Source of the DNA: Liolophura sinensis | Lineage: Eukaryota > Mollusca > Polyplacophora > Chitonida > Chitonidae | Direction of reading: 5' to 3' | NCBI RefSeq assembly: GCF_032854445.1 | Contig: NC_088295.1 | Span: 81,946,644-82,010,643, forward strand | DNA: 64,000 nucleotides | Shown here: positions 26,101 through 36,762 of the stretch, one piece after another | Layout: each line of letters opens with the position of its first letter | Numbering within the stretch: the first letter of the stretch is position 1 | Made by a program: the position numbers and the translations under genes | The notes under the pieces: model-generated | Database searches by the model: none | What the model saw: only the letters and a program-made list of their open reading frames with translations | What the model was told of the DNA's origin: nothing

Positions 26101-29100
26101 AAATTATATCGTAAGATTTAATTAGTTTTAGTCGTCCCGCGAGATGACGTTTTCTCATTTCCATAAGCCTTCGAACATCCCTAACGAATTTTGCATTGAC
26201 TTTGACACTAGTTATTTAGAAACTGCTGACTAAACGCGAAAATGAAGGACAAAGAATGTATTTGGGGAGATGAATGCGGTTTGGGCAGAGACGGTATGCT
26301 ACTGTCTGACATATACTAGTCATTTGTGATACCAACATTGAATATTATGCGCCTTGTAAAATCAACTGATTTTACCGCAAATGATCCAGACCTGCACCGC
26401 AACACTTTGTGAAATGGCCCTTCGGCTATACGTAAGAAAATCGTTGTAAACGATCTCAAATGATGCCTTATGCAGTCGTTCTGTGTTATCATATGTCACT
26501 TCATGGACTGAATGGGTAAAGGCTACATCAAAGCTTGGGCCGCGCAGTCTGACAGCAACGTCTCACTCCAGCCATTTGTGAGGTATTGTCATTTTGTTCT
26601 ACGTGTTATTCGGTGAAATCTCATTAAAATAGCTTTCGACTGAAATATGTTTATAGCCAGGTGCTGTATTGTCCTTTAAGAATTTTTGACTTACATGGCG
26701 CCAAACAGGTGTAAAAATCAAGGGAGTAAACTTACCAGAACGCTCGGAGAGATGTCCATGAGTATACTTTCTAATACAATCTGTATGTAGTTTGTCGTGT
26801 TTAGGGTGCAAGATATAAGTAAAACTGTTTCCAAAAAGATATCTGCGAAATTCGTGAGTGGAGTTCAGTTTGATATGATCCATTTTTTCACTCTAAGGAG
26901 CAACTTCCTCTCAGAGGAAATTAAATAAAACCTTACATTACTAGATAAGTAATGATATTACGGCGATGTCATCGACGCTATTGTCTGTGAATCAGGAAAT
27001 GTTATACTCTCCTCATGCAGAGGACCCTGCGCGTCAAATATTCTCGATATAATTAAAGACACACAGCATAGAGAGTAAAACCAGAACACTGACGACCATG
27101 TGATAGCTGGCAAATGGTCACAAGTAACTGCCGTGAGTAGAGCTGCCATATATGAATTATAATACACGTGAATTCACCTCAGCACCTCATCATACATGTA
27201 ATATACCTTTGAGGCCCAAGTCCCTTTCTGATAATAGCATATATGCATACAGATGCACACTGCCTTTACATATGCACTCAGTCATCAGAGAAAATAAATG
27301 TCAGTCACATAGAATTTGATATTTGCCCCAATAATCTCCCTAGTGTGCATCAGAATCAAATTGTATATGCATACTTAAATGATGGACATACCAACAGTTG
27401 ATAACCATATCCTTGAGCGTCCTCCATGTCTATCGTGGTTATCGATGTGCAGCACAATGACTTTATGACCCTTACACTCCGGTCGTATGTGAGATGGTCT
27501 GCCAGCCAATTGCAGATGATCGTGTGTTACCCCCGGGATGTGCCCGGTTTCCTCCAACAATAACACTGGCCGCCGTCGCGTAAATGAAATATCGTTGAGT
27601 AAGGCGTAAAACACCAATCAGTAAATCAAATAAATAAATAAATTTTCCTGAAATAGCTTTTCAGCCGACAATAATAACACTTCCGCTGCTGCCATACTGT
27701 TGTTCGTGTTTAAATACACTCTGTTATAATTACTTAAGATTTGTTATGAACAAAGGTTATAAACAGGGAAATCAAGATGACTGATAGGGCTATATTTTCC
27801 GCATATATTTTCGGGCATAACTGAAAACTGATTCCTGTCGTCCTCTCGTTGATGTCACATCACTACCCAAACCAAAGACTTCTTGAGTTCAGGTAAATTT
27901 TGACCAGATGAAAAACTAAGATAGCGGCGGCGACGAGGGCAATATTGTTTAAAGTACATCACTGAAACAATTAACAGCTGTACTCTCATTGTTGTGATAC
28001 CACATTCCAGCACTTAAGGCAATTCAACTTGATCTATCATGTTCTGACTCCAGTGAACATAGAAAGTGGCGTATGCGCCGTTAGGTGTATGTTCCTCGTA
28101 TTGCTCAAGATACAGATCTTGACCCTTAGATTCACTTTGAACGTATGAAATAAAAGGGAGTTGGTCCATCTGTGGGAGGTAACTGGGTACACTTTTACAA
28201 GCAAGGATACTACTGTGTTATTATTCTCAGTTTCAACTGTCACAGACAAAACTCACTGCTGCAAACAGATAGCACGGTCATACTGGCTAAAATGGGTGCA
28301 GGGACTGTAAAGGATAACCTCGTGCTCTTGTGCAACAATGGAACTGGCATCTCTGGACGGCATTGTGATGATTTTCTTCAAGCCAAACTCGTTAATGATT
28401 AAGTGTGAGATGAGTTCCTATTAATGTTTTGGTTAATCTGCCGTTTGACGTCATCTAAATACACAACGTTTGGTCTGATTGAGAAACCGATGTTTGTTTC
28501 TTGACTGAGCTTTCAGGGTCTTGACAGTCGTTAATGCTGTCCTATCTGGTGTGGTCTGGCGATGTGATGGCTAGTTTTACCCAGCGGTAAGAGGGTTTTT
28601 TTTTTAGTGCATGGCTCGGTCTTGTATGTAGGCTCGTCGATCAAGTCGCTTTTGCAGTGACCGCACTTAAGCGTACTTGATAGTATAAAAACTTCTCCTA
28701 TTTGATCGATTTGAGATTGTGGGGTCGAGCAGGACAAATTAGGTTGGACTAAGTTGACAATATGCCGGCTTCGGATGGTTATACAAGAAGTGTCTGTACT
28801 GGGAAGAGTGTGCACTGCCTGTTTAGAGCTAGTGGAGTTAACCAAGATATCTAGGGAGTGAATTTGTTGATTTTAGTTACTTTTCATAGTGAATTGTTTG
28901 TTAGATTCCTGTGCCTTGGGGTATTTGAGAAGGGTTCAGCTCGAGTGAAACGTAAGTGTCGTGCATATTGACTTGACAAATGATGTAGTGTTTTCTAAGA
29001 AGAATATGTGAAGTTCTGAGATAAGGGGTGAGATATGAGCACTCGAAAAACGTCCTCTTCCCATGAGAAGTAGATCATTGTATTGCAGGGTAGAAGTTTA

Positions 29101-32100
29101 TTAACGCTAAGGGACTGAGACTCCTACTCAGAATTGAGCAACGTCCCAGATACTCAAGTGGATGTTGGATAGATGGTCATCTCATGCTCTGCTGGTTTAT
29201 GGAAGTAGTTATTGACGACTGACAGCAATTTTGTGTATTTTATGGATAGAAGGTAGTATAGATACTATTATATCAAGATAGTATATGTTAGTTTCTTATC
29301 TAAGTTTACATAGGATACCGGTACCAAAGAGTTCTGAAGGATACCGGTACCAAAGAGTTCTGATTTAAACAGCGCTGCATATACAGCAGCCTTTATTCCT
29401 TGGCTAAAAAGGGGCCTCCGTGGCTCAGTCGGTTAAAGCGCTAGCGCAGCGTAATGACCCAGGAGTCTCTCACCAATGCGGTCGCTGTGAGTTCAAGTCC
29501 AGCTCATGCTGGCTTCCTCTCCGGCCGTACGTGAGAAGGTCTGCCAGCAACCTGCGGATGGTCGTGGGTTTCCCCCGAGCTCTGCCCGGTTTCCACCCAC
29601 CATAATGCTGGCCGCCGTCGTATAAGTGAAATATTCTTGAGTACGGCGTAAAACACCAATCAAAAAAAAAAAAAAAAAAAAAAATCCTTGGCTAAAAAAC
29701 CTCCAGAGTTTTCGTTCTCTTTGTGTTCACTTCGTGAAAATAATGTACAGAAACATCAATTTGCTTTTGCTTTGTTGTTACTGTTATGTCTGCGTTCAGG
29801 TCTGCCAATAATCAATTTAATCTGTAGGCCAGCTGCGTATATAGTGCAGCACTACCATCAGGAGAAACCCACCAATTGTGTCGTTGTGTGTTCAAGTCCA
29901 TTTCATGTTGTCTTCCTCTCCGCCATACCTGGGAAGGTGTGCCAGGAACTTGCGGATACTGGTGGTTTTCACTCGGGTTTTGCTCGGTTTTATCCCATCA
30001 TGATGCTGACCGCCGTCATACAAATGAAATATTTTTGAGTACGGCGTAAGCCACCCATCAAACAAATAAACCATTAACGAAGCTGTGAATAATAACATCG
30101 GGAAATTATTAACATTTGTACATGAACTACGCACTATATGAAAGGAGGTTTTAACATAATTAACGTATTTGCACTTTATTGTTTGGATTTCCCCAGGGCT
30201 GTCATGTTTCTCATTCTGTATCATAACCAGTAAATCCATTCCCTTTCATGAGTGATTCGTGTGCACAAATAATCCAAAAGCACTCTTTTGCTCATTTGTT
30301 TCCGACATATTACGGGTGAAAATGTATATAAAGGCATGGAATTAGTTTTTATAAATGATTTAATTTTAATTTGATGCTTTTGTGTCCTTTAAGATCTATT
30401 GTATGAACAGGTGAGGTATAAAAGCTACGCATTTTGGCATTTTGCCATGGCAGTCCTGCGCACAAATATGAGAGCTTGTAAGCAACACAAAATCAAGGCG
30501 GAACCTTCACAGATTTTGACTTTTCGCTGGCTTCTAATGTTTTATGCTGCTGAAATTAATCCAATGGCAAAGGGAGCAATTTTGAACTAGTCCCATTTTT
30601 TAAATTTGTACACGAATCATCATTTACAGCGGTTAAGTTAGTTTAGACTGGTCTGTTAGAGCCAGCCATCCATCCAACCCATCCAACGAACCGACAACAT
30701 ACTTCCCATGTACCCAAGTTCCAAGTTGCATGGGAAGACCTTCACAAAACATTCAGCAAAATATTGCTAATCTTTCCGACATCGAGAGATCTGGCAGAAA
30801 ACAAGTATACTCTTTTATATAAAAAATGTAATAAATGCGACATAACAGGACTTTACGCACCAACCAGTGACAGCCCAGCCATTTTATCAAAATTCATTTA
30901 TAATTGCATCAATATACTAGAAAATTTTGACAAAGTTTCATTTAACAGGATCTACTCGTGTGAACATGGAAGACAGAAGTTTCTTGGATACGGTGACTTT
31001 TGTACGGCTGTTCTTGTTAAGCGTACTAAATTAGAACCCATTGGAACCATAGATCCGCTCTAAATTAGATTTCAGGTGCAGGTCTGCTGAGGGACTGACA
31101 TATTCCGGTATTCAATTCCCAGAGTGAATATATCTGCTGATGTGGTTAGTACTTCCCCCTTTTAATCTCTCTGACTATTAGAACAGAAAAACAGTTTAGC
31201 GCGCAATCTAAAATCGCAATATAAATCAAAGGAGCTGGTCTAAAGTGTTATTAGTATTAGCATGGGGATATGTACACCTGTAACTACATATTAAATCTTA
31301 TTCTACATTGAGAATATATTGTTTGGCCTTGGTAAATCGCCCTGTAAAACTGACCAGGGATTTTATGCTGATGGACATTTATTTAAATAAAAAATGTCTT
31401 GTATTAACCGGGAGATCAAATCTGTCAATTTTAGCGATCATTGTTGCACTCTAATTTAATTTTCGTATCCTAGGTTCAGATCTTAAGATATAATTGTTAA
31501 CATAGTTTTCTCTAGATCGGATGTTTTTGCCCTTGTAGATATTACCCGTTTATAACTCCCAGTCAAAGCTGATGACTTCATGACCGATGAGGCGCTACTT
31601 TCTGTAAGCGAACTAACTTCAGACCAAAAAGGAATGTCTAAGTCTCAAGCGATCAGACTTCATTTCTCACCCAGGAGAATAACAAAACACAATCCAACTA
31701 ATCAACACTGGAGAGCACTCCCAAAAGCCGCCCCTTTTACAGTTCTGTAATTTCCTACAAGCTACAGACAAGCTATCGTACCTTCTCCTCCCACACACCT
31801 TTTTCAAATATATAATTCATTGTCTCTGGTGTAAATTAAGGGCCATCCTCACTGACGTAAGCAGGGTGTGCTGTCATGATTTATTTCGAGCAAACTGGTG
31901 TTATTGCAAATGTCCTGAGACGAATACGGTACAATAGCACCTTTAAGAACACCAGGGGCGCGTTTTAACAAAATATTCAAAGCGCCGCGTCATTCGTGAC
32001 GCATGTCTATTTTCGCTAAATATGTTGTTTTGTACACAGGGACTGTAAGAAAATTTTCTTTTGTTTTGACCATGGTACATGTGGGTGTGACAAACTACAA

Positions 32101-33825
32101 AATTAACGTAGATTAAGCAGATTAATTTCTATAAAATACTGTACTGAGTTCAGTCAGCCGTAGTCGTTGGCTTTTTCTTTCCTTTGTATCTGTAGGAGAA
32201 CCTCGTACAAAGTCTGTTGTACATTGTTGTACTATCTTCGGTAGGGTTTCAGCTAGGTTGCCTCTTGAAGATGGCTGTCGGTATATTCAGAGGGTTTTTA
32301 GTCAGGTTACCGAGTAAAGATGGCTGCGGCTATGTTCAGAAGGGTTTTCAACCAGGTTACCTAGTGAATATGGCTACGGCTCTGTTCAGTAGGGTTTTCA
32401 GCTAGGTTGTTTGTGAAGATGACTGCGGCTATGTCCAGTAGGGTTTTCAACTATGTTGCCTCTTGAAGATGGCTGTGGGTATGTTCAGAAGGGTTTTCAG
32501 TCAGGTTACCTAGAAAGATGACTGCGGCTGTGTTCATTAGGGTTTTCAGCTAGGTTGCCTCGTGAAGATGACCGCGGCTATGTTCAGTAGGGTTTTCAGC
32601 TAGGTAGTTCGTGAAGATGACTGGGGCTATCTTCAGTAGGGTTTTCAGTCAGGTTACCTAGTAAAGATGACTGGGGCTATCTTCAGTAGATTTTCAACCA
32701 GGTTACCTAGTGAATATGGCTACGGCTATGTTCAGTAGGGTTTTCAGCTAGGTTGCCTCATGAAGATGACTGCGGCTATGTTCAGAAGGGTTTTCAGCTA
32801 GGTTACGTCCTTGGCTTATGTTGCGGCTCTGTTCAGTAGGGTTTTTAGCTAGGTTGCTCGTGAAGTTGACTGGCTATGTTCAGATGGGTTTTCATCTGGG
32901 TTACCAAGCGAAGAGGGTATGGCTATTTTTAGAACGGCTTTCAAGAAGTTGACTTACTGAAGAGAGTGCGGCTAATTTCAAAAGGATTTTCAGGTAAGTT
33001 ACTTAACAAGGAGGTTTGGGGCTATATTCAGATGCGTCTTCAGGTACGCTACTTAGCGAAGAGGGCGCAGCTATACTCAGAAGGGTTTCCAGCATGATTA
33101 TCTTGCGGATATGGCTGCCAGGTTTTCAGCTAGGTTACCTAGTGAAGAGGGCTGCGGATATGTTCAGATGGGTTTTCAGCTAGGTCACCTATTAAAGAGG
33201 GCTGCGGCTATGTTCAGATGGTTTTTCAGCTGCGACTATGCTCAGTGAAGAGGGCTAGTTGACTCAAGATTCTCCCGTTTCCCTCTGTTATTAAACTGGC
33301 CGACGTCACGTCAAGGAAACATTCCTGAGAACGGGATCAATCCAATCAAACAAATAAACTTATTTGGATGACCGCTTATTCAGGCAACGTTTGTCATACT
33401 TATTGCCGATATTCGTGTACCAAGAAGATATTCTAGACGTTGTGGAAAATACAATGATGACCTCTTATTGCTTGAGTATACGACAACCTCTTTCTCAAAT
33501 GAAATCCGTTTTATGCAGCACACGGCTTTTGGCTTCTTTTACTCTGTATAAACGTTAACTGATGAGAGCTCTTTCACTTTGTCCCCCACGGCAATATTCT
33601 GTACAGATCCTGAAAGGAGCATTTAGTATTTGTTATATCGCCTATTCTTGTAAGAGACACATTTTCAGTAGCGCTTTGTTTTTCCTATAAAGCTTCCATT
33701 TATGCTGTTATTGTGATGTCTTATCACCTAGGATCCAGCCATATTTTCCTCATTTCAGTCCTAAGAAAACAGAGAATAAGAGAGTACTCACAGAGGCTTA
33801 CAGAACACTGATACGACAAGCCTGG
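11180..33825 (+). CDS. Unrecognised multi-exon gene with very long introns (partial)
   Basis: Exon 25285-25355 has acceptor 'cccctcatttcag' and donor AGC/gtaagc, and is open only in the frame reading SSSMNQENVASVNFLDAIKA then MRT. Exon 33759-33825 has acceptor 'ttcctcatttcag' and donor TGG/gtaaag; joined in phase 2 it adds A then PKKTENKRVLTEAYRTLIRQ then AW. A possible first exon at 11180-11218 (MYVSGGSIYKGQR, donor AGA/gtaagt) ends in phase 0, as the next exon needs; alternatively translation starts at the internal Met of MNQEN. The segment is helix-prone and charged. The 3' part was not settled: acceptors at 35957, 43851 and 47872 each give a short in-phase end. Introns (about 14.1 and 8.4 kb) contain SINEs and minisatellites. 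Function unknown. Confidence 0.5.
12227..12325. repeat. 52-bp tandem duplication
   Basis: 'aatgatgcta' at 12239 and 12291 sits in two copies of 'gata(a/g)tttaaatgatgct' + 'a(c/t)tagttttaatggaaa'. A T-run separates the copies. Confidence 0.85.
12307..12840 (-). other. Unsupported open frame, 177 codons
   Basis: The longest frame after the GPCR. Composition is mixed, with no recognisable domain, hydrophobic segment or splice support, and it overlaps part of a tandem duplication at its 3' end. May be chance or a very old gene fragment. Confidence 0.15.
14840..14993 (+). repeat. 5'-truncated SINE (family 1) with 11-bp target duplication
   Basis: Central domain and tail only, from gtaagtgggaaggtctgcca to an A-run. 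The exact duplication tctttacttaa flanks it at 14829-14839 and 14994-15004. Truncation plus duplication shows the element inserted already shortened by incomplete reverse transcription. Confidence 0.88.
15045..15187. repeat. (GTCT)n / (CTTGTCTGTCTG) microsatellite
   Basis: Imperfect GTCT tetranucleotide repeats with interspersed 'gcttgtct'. Three long frames through it are Leu/Cys/Ser/Val-rich artefacts. Confidence 0.95.
16431..16676 (-). repeat. SINE (family 1), diverged, minus orientation
   Basis: Reads tail (ATTT-rich), 'cgtactccagaatatttcac', 'ccagcattatggtgaggg', and the tRNA-like head near 'cgaccgcactggtgagagg'. Many substitutions indicate an old copy. Confidence 0.8.
17570..17745 (+). 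repeat. Diverged SINE-related element (variant central domain)
   Basis: 'cagtaacttgccaaaagtca', 'gtggtttaccctggacacct' and 'ataactgccacattatataa' are a variant of the family 1 middle region. Related stretches appear on the minus strand at 38690-38830 and 55990-56140. Head not recognisable. Confidence 0.4.
18344..18386. repeat. Perfect 15-bp inverted repeat (hairpin)
   Basis: Arms ccccatatgtcgcgc (18344-18358) and gcgcgacatatgggg (18372-18386) are exact complements around a 13-nt loop. No T-run follows, so it is not a terminator-type signal. May be the core of a small palindromic element. Confidence 0.7.
18568..18823 (+). repeat. SINE (family 1), diverged, near full length
   Basis: Head 'ccgaggtggttagtatgcca', middle 'gcctgcggatcgtgggtttc' and 'ataatgctggccgtcgtcgt', tail 'gggcgtaaaacgccaatcta' plus AAAT repeats. 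Confidence 0.8.
20010..20540. repeat. 27-bp minisatellite, open in several frames
   Basis: About 19-20 variants of 'aatgataggggcctatacaa' + 'cccacaa'. Because 27 is a multiple of three, frames stay open and give repeats such as GCIGPYHFV on the minus strand. No start context, flanking coding sequence or splice structure supports translation. Confidence 0.92.
20798..20885. repeat. Purine-rich (GAAC/GAAA) stretch
   Basis: 'aacgaaagaacgaaagaac' repeats and related purine-rich sequence; overlapping Lys/Glu-rich frames are artefacts. Confidence 0.6.
21754..22310. repeat. Tandem duplication, about 276-bp period
   Basis: 'aatctttcactaaaacttac' at 21754 and 'aatctttcagtaaaacttac' at 22030 start two copies. 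They share 'cccatatg', 'gcgtaccc' and 'atacaccgcta(t/a)agaataata' in order. Each copy ends in a SINE-tail-like segment (ccataatgctg / ccatactgctggccgacgtc). Divergence is considerable, so the duplication is old. Confidence 0.75.
22488..22712 (+). repeat. SINE (family 1), internally shortened
   Basis: Head 'gtggctgaggtggtcgttaa', B-box-like 'gttcaagtcc', then the central domain with part missing around the hydroxyl-rich 'gtgggtttccccc' segment, then 'ccataatgctggccgccctc' and the AAAT tail. Confidence 0.78.
26734..26883 (-). other. Candidate minus-strand first exon
   Basis: ATG at 26883 (MDHIKLNSTHEF) opens 49 codons to a strong donor (TCTG/gtaagttt). No partner exon was identified in phase, and no family recognised. 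Could be chance. Confidence 0.2.
27440..27643 (+). repeat. SINE (family 1), diverged copy
   Basis: Central domain 'tctgccagccaattgcagat', 'acactggccgccgtcgcgta' and tail 'aaggcgtaaaacaccaatca' followed by AAAT repeats. The tRNA-like head is eroded. Confidence 0.8.
29312..29363. repeat. Perfect 26-bp tandem duplication
   Basis: 'aggataccggtaccaaagag' + 'ttctga' occurs twice back to back (29312-29337, 29338-29363), a recent duplication just upstream of the intact SINE. Confidence 0.9.
29411..29684 (+). repeat. Full-length tRNA-derived SINE (family 1) with 14-bp target duplication
   Basis: The 5' end carries a polymerase III A box (TGGCTCAGTCGGT, 29421-29433) and a B-box-like gagttcaagtcc (29489-29500). 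The conserved central domain follows (ctgccagcaacctgcggatg, then ccataatgctggccgccgtc), then gtacggcgtaaaacaccaat and about 23 A residues. The flanking sequence tccttggctaaaaa occurs at 29397-29410 and 29685-29698 as an exact target-site duplication. The intact ends mark a fairly recent insertion. The organisation resembles the MetaSINE-type elements described from molluscs and other animals. Confidence 0.9.
29862..30068 (+). repeat. SINE (family 1), older copy just downstream of the intact one
   Basis: Retains 'gttcaagtccatttcatg', 'gtgccaggaacttgcggata', 'tgctgaccgccgtcatacaa' and 'gtacggcgtaagccacccat'. Clearly more diverged than the intact element 180 bp upstream. Confidence 0.78.
32225..33260. 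repeat. Minisatellite, 49-50 bp unit, about 20 units
   Basis: Repeats of 'gaagatgactgcggctatgt' + 'tcagtagggttttcagctag' + 'gttacctagt'. 'ggttttcag' recurs every 49-50 bp (32492, 32541, 32591, 32640). Units diverge toward the right end, which abuts a SINE tail. It lies in intron 2 of the long-intron gene. Confidence 0.93.
33272..33360 (+). repeat. SINE tail fragment next to the 50-bp minisatellite
   Basis: 'actggccgacgtcacgtcaa', 'gaacgggatcaatccaatca' and an AAAT tail match the 3' part of family 1. Confidence 0.55.
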
Positions 33826-34199
33826 GTAAAGTGATAGGTTTGTTTAATATTGACACTACCTTTAACTAAAATAAATAAAACCAACAATGTTGTATTTAGG
33901 TCGGCGATTAGAAATTGAGGCACGAATCTTTGCATGATCATTTGACTTTATCAGGTACTGACGGATTCCCGTATTACCTAAGCCATCAAAACCGATTGTC
34001 AATCTTACACTTCGTATTTCACTCCACAAATCAATGTGTCAAAATGATATCTAATGGGTACTTTTGCTTGTTGTGGTGATGTCTGTAATAAATGACCAGA
34101 AATTGCCAGTAATAATGGTGGCTCAGAGGCCTAAACCGCAGAATATTAAATTTATGATCAATAAGGTCGAGTGTCGTTGTTTCACATGTGGCGTTAAAT

Positions 34200-34338
34200 G
34201 AAGAGGTTTGTGAGGTAACTGGCGAAGGTCGAAGGTTTTCTCCGGCCGGGGTCTCCGGCTTCCTGCACAAGTAAACCTGACCACCGTCTTGTGTAATTGA
34301 ACATTTTTAAGCACGGTGTCAAACACTCGTCAATTACG
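34200..34338 (+). repeat. Degraded SINE (family 1) 3' half
   Basis: 'ctccggccggggtctccggc', 'acctgaccaccgtcttgtgt' and 'agcacggtgtcaaacactcg' are recognisable relatives of the family 1 central domain and tail. Confidence 0.55.
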
Positions 34339-35798
34339 TCGCCATACAATCAACAGCGATAATGTTAGAAAATATTTTAATGTTATGTAGGCCTACATGG
34401 TTTACAAGCCGTTTAACATATATCCGTGATGGTTTATCAGTTGTTACGATGTAAGTGTTATGGTCATTTTGTGTCACTGGGCCAACAGAATAAATATTTA
34501 GTTTGGAGAACTGAAGACTGCATCACTAAGAAACTGGTTAACCCCAGGTTACAGTTACCTTTCGCTTGTCTTGAATCCCAGTAGTAGACATACCTATACT
34601 TTTAGCTGGTGATTTTTTTTTCACCACCCTAATTTGTTGACTTTTTCAGCATTTGTACTAATATTATGGGAGTCAAAATATTATGATGTGTAAGAAAATA
34701 TATTATCATAAGTTTACATGTTTGAATAAAATATTTGCCAAATCTTTCGCCAAACATTACAAGATGTAACCTGTTATAGTAATATTCGCCAGTTAAAAAC
34801 AATGTGGAGAGGCAACTGTAACACTATACACATTGTAACTTAAATATCATGAGGATAACAACCCGAGTCCACACCTGGCTTTTGCGTTCTGCTCACAAAG
34901 ACGTATGAATGCGAATGTCCAGGTTCCTGATGTTCATCTGGTTACTCGGGGACTGGATTTTCTGAAAAATATCCAACTTACCATTTATGTGGAGTATTCG
35001 TGTACTTCATCTAACTTAACTACTCATGGCATGAAGTAGGAATGAAAACATGATAGTCCTTATATTTTCAATGTCGTTCTGTAATTCAAAATGTTGCAAG
35101 CATTGTCTGAAAATCTTCTTCTCATAACTGCAATTTACACCAGCTAAAGAGAACATCGGAAATATTTTTCTTATACTTTCTACAATTGATACATTCAGGT
35201 TTCACCCTTCATTCCTCTATATTTATCAGTTTTAAGAGTGTCTGGGTTATCTACCCTTACATTATATTCTGATCACAAGTATATAAGCTTTCTTATGTAA
35301 ACTTATCATGATCATAGCTCCCAAAATACACTGAGATCTTGCTTGAGTCAATGAATGTTTTATACGAACAGATAGTCTCAGTACAGAAGAAATGCATAAA
35401 GTGACATAAATGGGGAAAAGTCGATTTATTGGTAAGTACGTTCAATATCGATGGGAACATTGTTCTCAAGCTAAGAAACTATGGTTACAACAAAAGTATA
35501 TATGTATGAAGCATGTACATATAGATATAATTTGACAAGATTGGAGGAATAAAGACAATATTAAGATATTATATAGTCGCATGAAGGCTATTCACTGTGG
35601 ACCATTTCATAAAACATTACCATACCACGAGATATTTTCGCCGTTAACCTAGTCCAAAAAAGGATCTTTATTTAGCTTCATTTTTGGGCATGCACAAGGG
35701 ATACAACTTAGCGTAATAATGATAAACGATAATAAAGCGGAATTTTTAAAACGGACAGAAAGAGAACATTCCAACAGGAGTCCACTCAGCAGTTTAAA

Positions 35799-36135
35799 TA
35801 GCAGGTAAGGGCTACATGTGAAGGCCAAAGTAGCAATGTAAATGTGGACGTGATGGGCTTCATACAGCAGATGGTAATGAGAGAAGACGTCTAAGCACTA
35901 TTCATATTTGCGGCACGCAATTAGAAGGTATCTTAGGAGATCTTTGGATTTTGCAGAGAATGTATGTGATGTCATGTGGAGGTCTTGACCTTTGTCAGCG
36001 AAGAGTAGTAAACACGCCATTATCAGAAACCACTCGTCAATGCCTCGTGATGGTGAAAGATCACCTGAAAATGAAAATCAATACGAAATCAGTTGTTTGC
36101 TATTTCGACTAACGTATCATTTATAATGCTCTAAC
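35799..36135 (-). pseudogene. Broken, internally deleted copy of the GPCR gene
   Basis: Two blocks match the intact receptor in the same order and strand. 35824-35884 matches 45697-45758 (TM1 end to TM2, coding CMKPITST) with a 4-base deletion in 'CATCTATTTACATT' that shifts the frame. 36049-36135 matches 46156-46230: leader, splice acceptor and adjoining intron ('gaaatcagttgtttg'). Between them about 165 bp replaces roughly 400 bp of the intact gene, so most of the extracellular N-terminus is missing, and no homologous block was seen beyond TM2. Because intron sequence is kept, this is a DNA-level duplicate and not a retrocopy. It lies about 10 kb from its source. Confidence 0.75.
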
Positions 36136-36472
36136 ATATGAACGGCTACGGCAACTGCCTTATCAGTGGTGACAGTGAAGCCAAAACTGTTTAGTCAAAT
36201 CTACGGCAACAAGGCTTTTTTGTGCAGCTTTCTGAAAGGAACAGCGACTTTGTTTACGCAAAGCTGACACGGTGATCCATATATATATACCTTAGATAAC
36301 ACCCTTTTGTTCAAAAGCCACTAAGAGAAAATGTCAGTACTTTTAAATTTTAGTTGTGCAGCGGTGCAAAATTCTTTCGGTGCTAGAATCTGTTCTATAC
36401 CCAAAAAGTGTAAATTCGAAAACAACAATATAATATTTTAACATATATCCCCCTAGCCGCAAGAATGTGCGT

Positions 36473-36541
36473 TCCGTGATGATGTATCAGTTGTTGCGAT
36501 AAGCCGACCGCTTACAGTGAGAGGTAATGCATCATCACGGA
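36473..36541. repeat. Inverted repeat, 14 of 15 bp paired
   Basis: Arms tccgtgatgatgtat (36473-36487) and atgcatcatcacgga (36527-36541). The left part 'gtatcagttgttgcgata' also resembles 34436-34452 ('tatcagttgttacgat'), so two copies of a small element may be present. Confidence 0.5.
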
Positions 36542-36549
36542 TCACACAC

Positions 36550-36605
36550 TGTTATGGTATCTATTTATTTGATTGGTTTTTTTCCGCCGTACTGATATTG
36601 TAATG
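36550..36605 (-). repeat. SINE tail fragment
   Basis: 'tatttatttgattggttttt' then 'ccgccgtactgatattg' matches the complement of the family 1 3' end; the rest is absent. Confidence 0.5.
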
Positions 36606-36762
36606 GTAATTTCTATGCATAGTATGGTGTTAGCAAGTAAAAATCAAGCTCAAACTTATGACATAATATTTAGTATTTCAGCGCTCAGGTGAATAGTATT
36701 TTTGCATAGATAGTCTTTAATGGCTTTTGATGTCACGTAAGGGTATTAAAATCACAGTATGA

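Larger units (their letters stand above)
25356..33758 (+). other. Intron-like region of the long-intron gene
   Basis: Contains SINEs at 27.4, 29.4 and 29.9 kb, a 26-bp duplication and the 50-bp minisatellite. A 31-nt segment at about 25560 between 'cactaacag' and gtaagt is open in phase with the previous exon but would break the next, so it was not included. Confidence 0.4.

Noticed and set aside
29420-29605. 61-codon plus-strand frame and the tRNA-like head taken as a tRNA gene
   Set aside because: Both lie inside the SINE; the head is tRNA-derived but cannot fold into a complete functional tRNA and sits in a repeated element.
30764-31063. 99-codon plus-strand frame
   Set aside because: No recognisable domain, splice sites or conservation evidence; length is compatible with chance.
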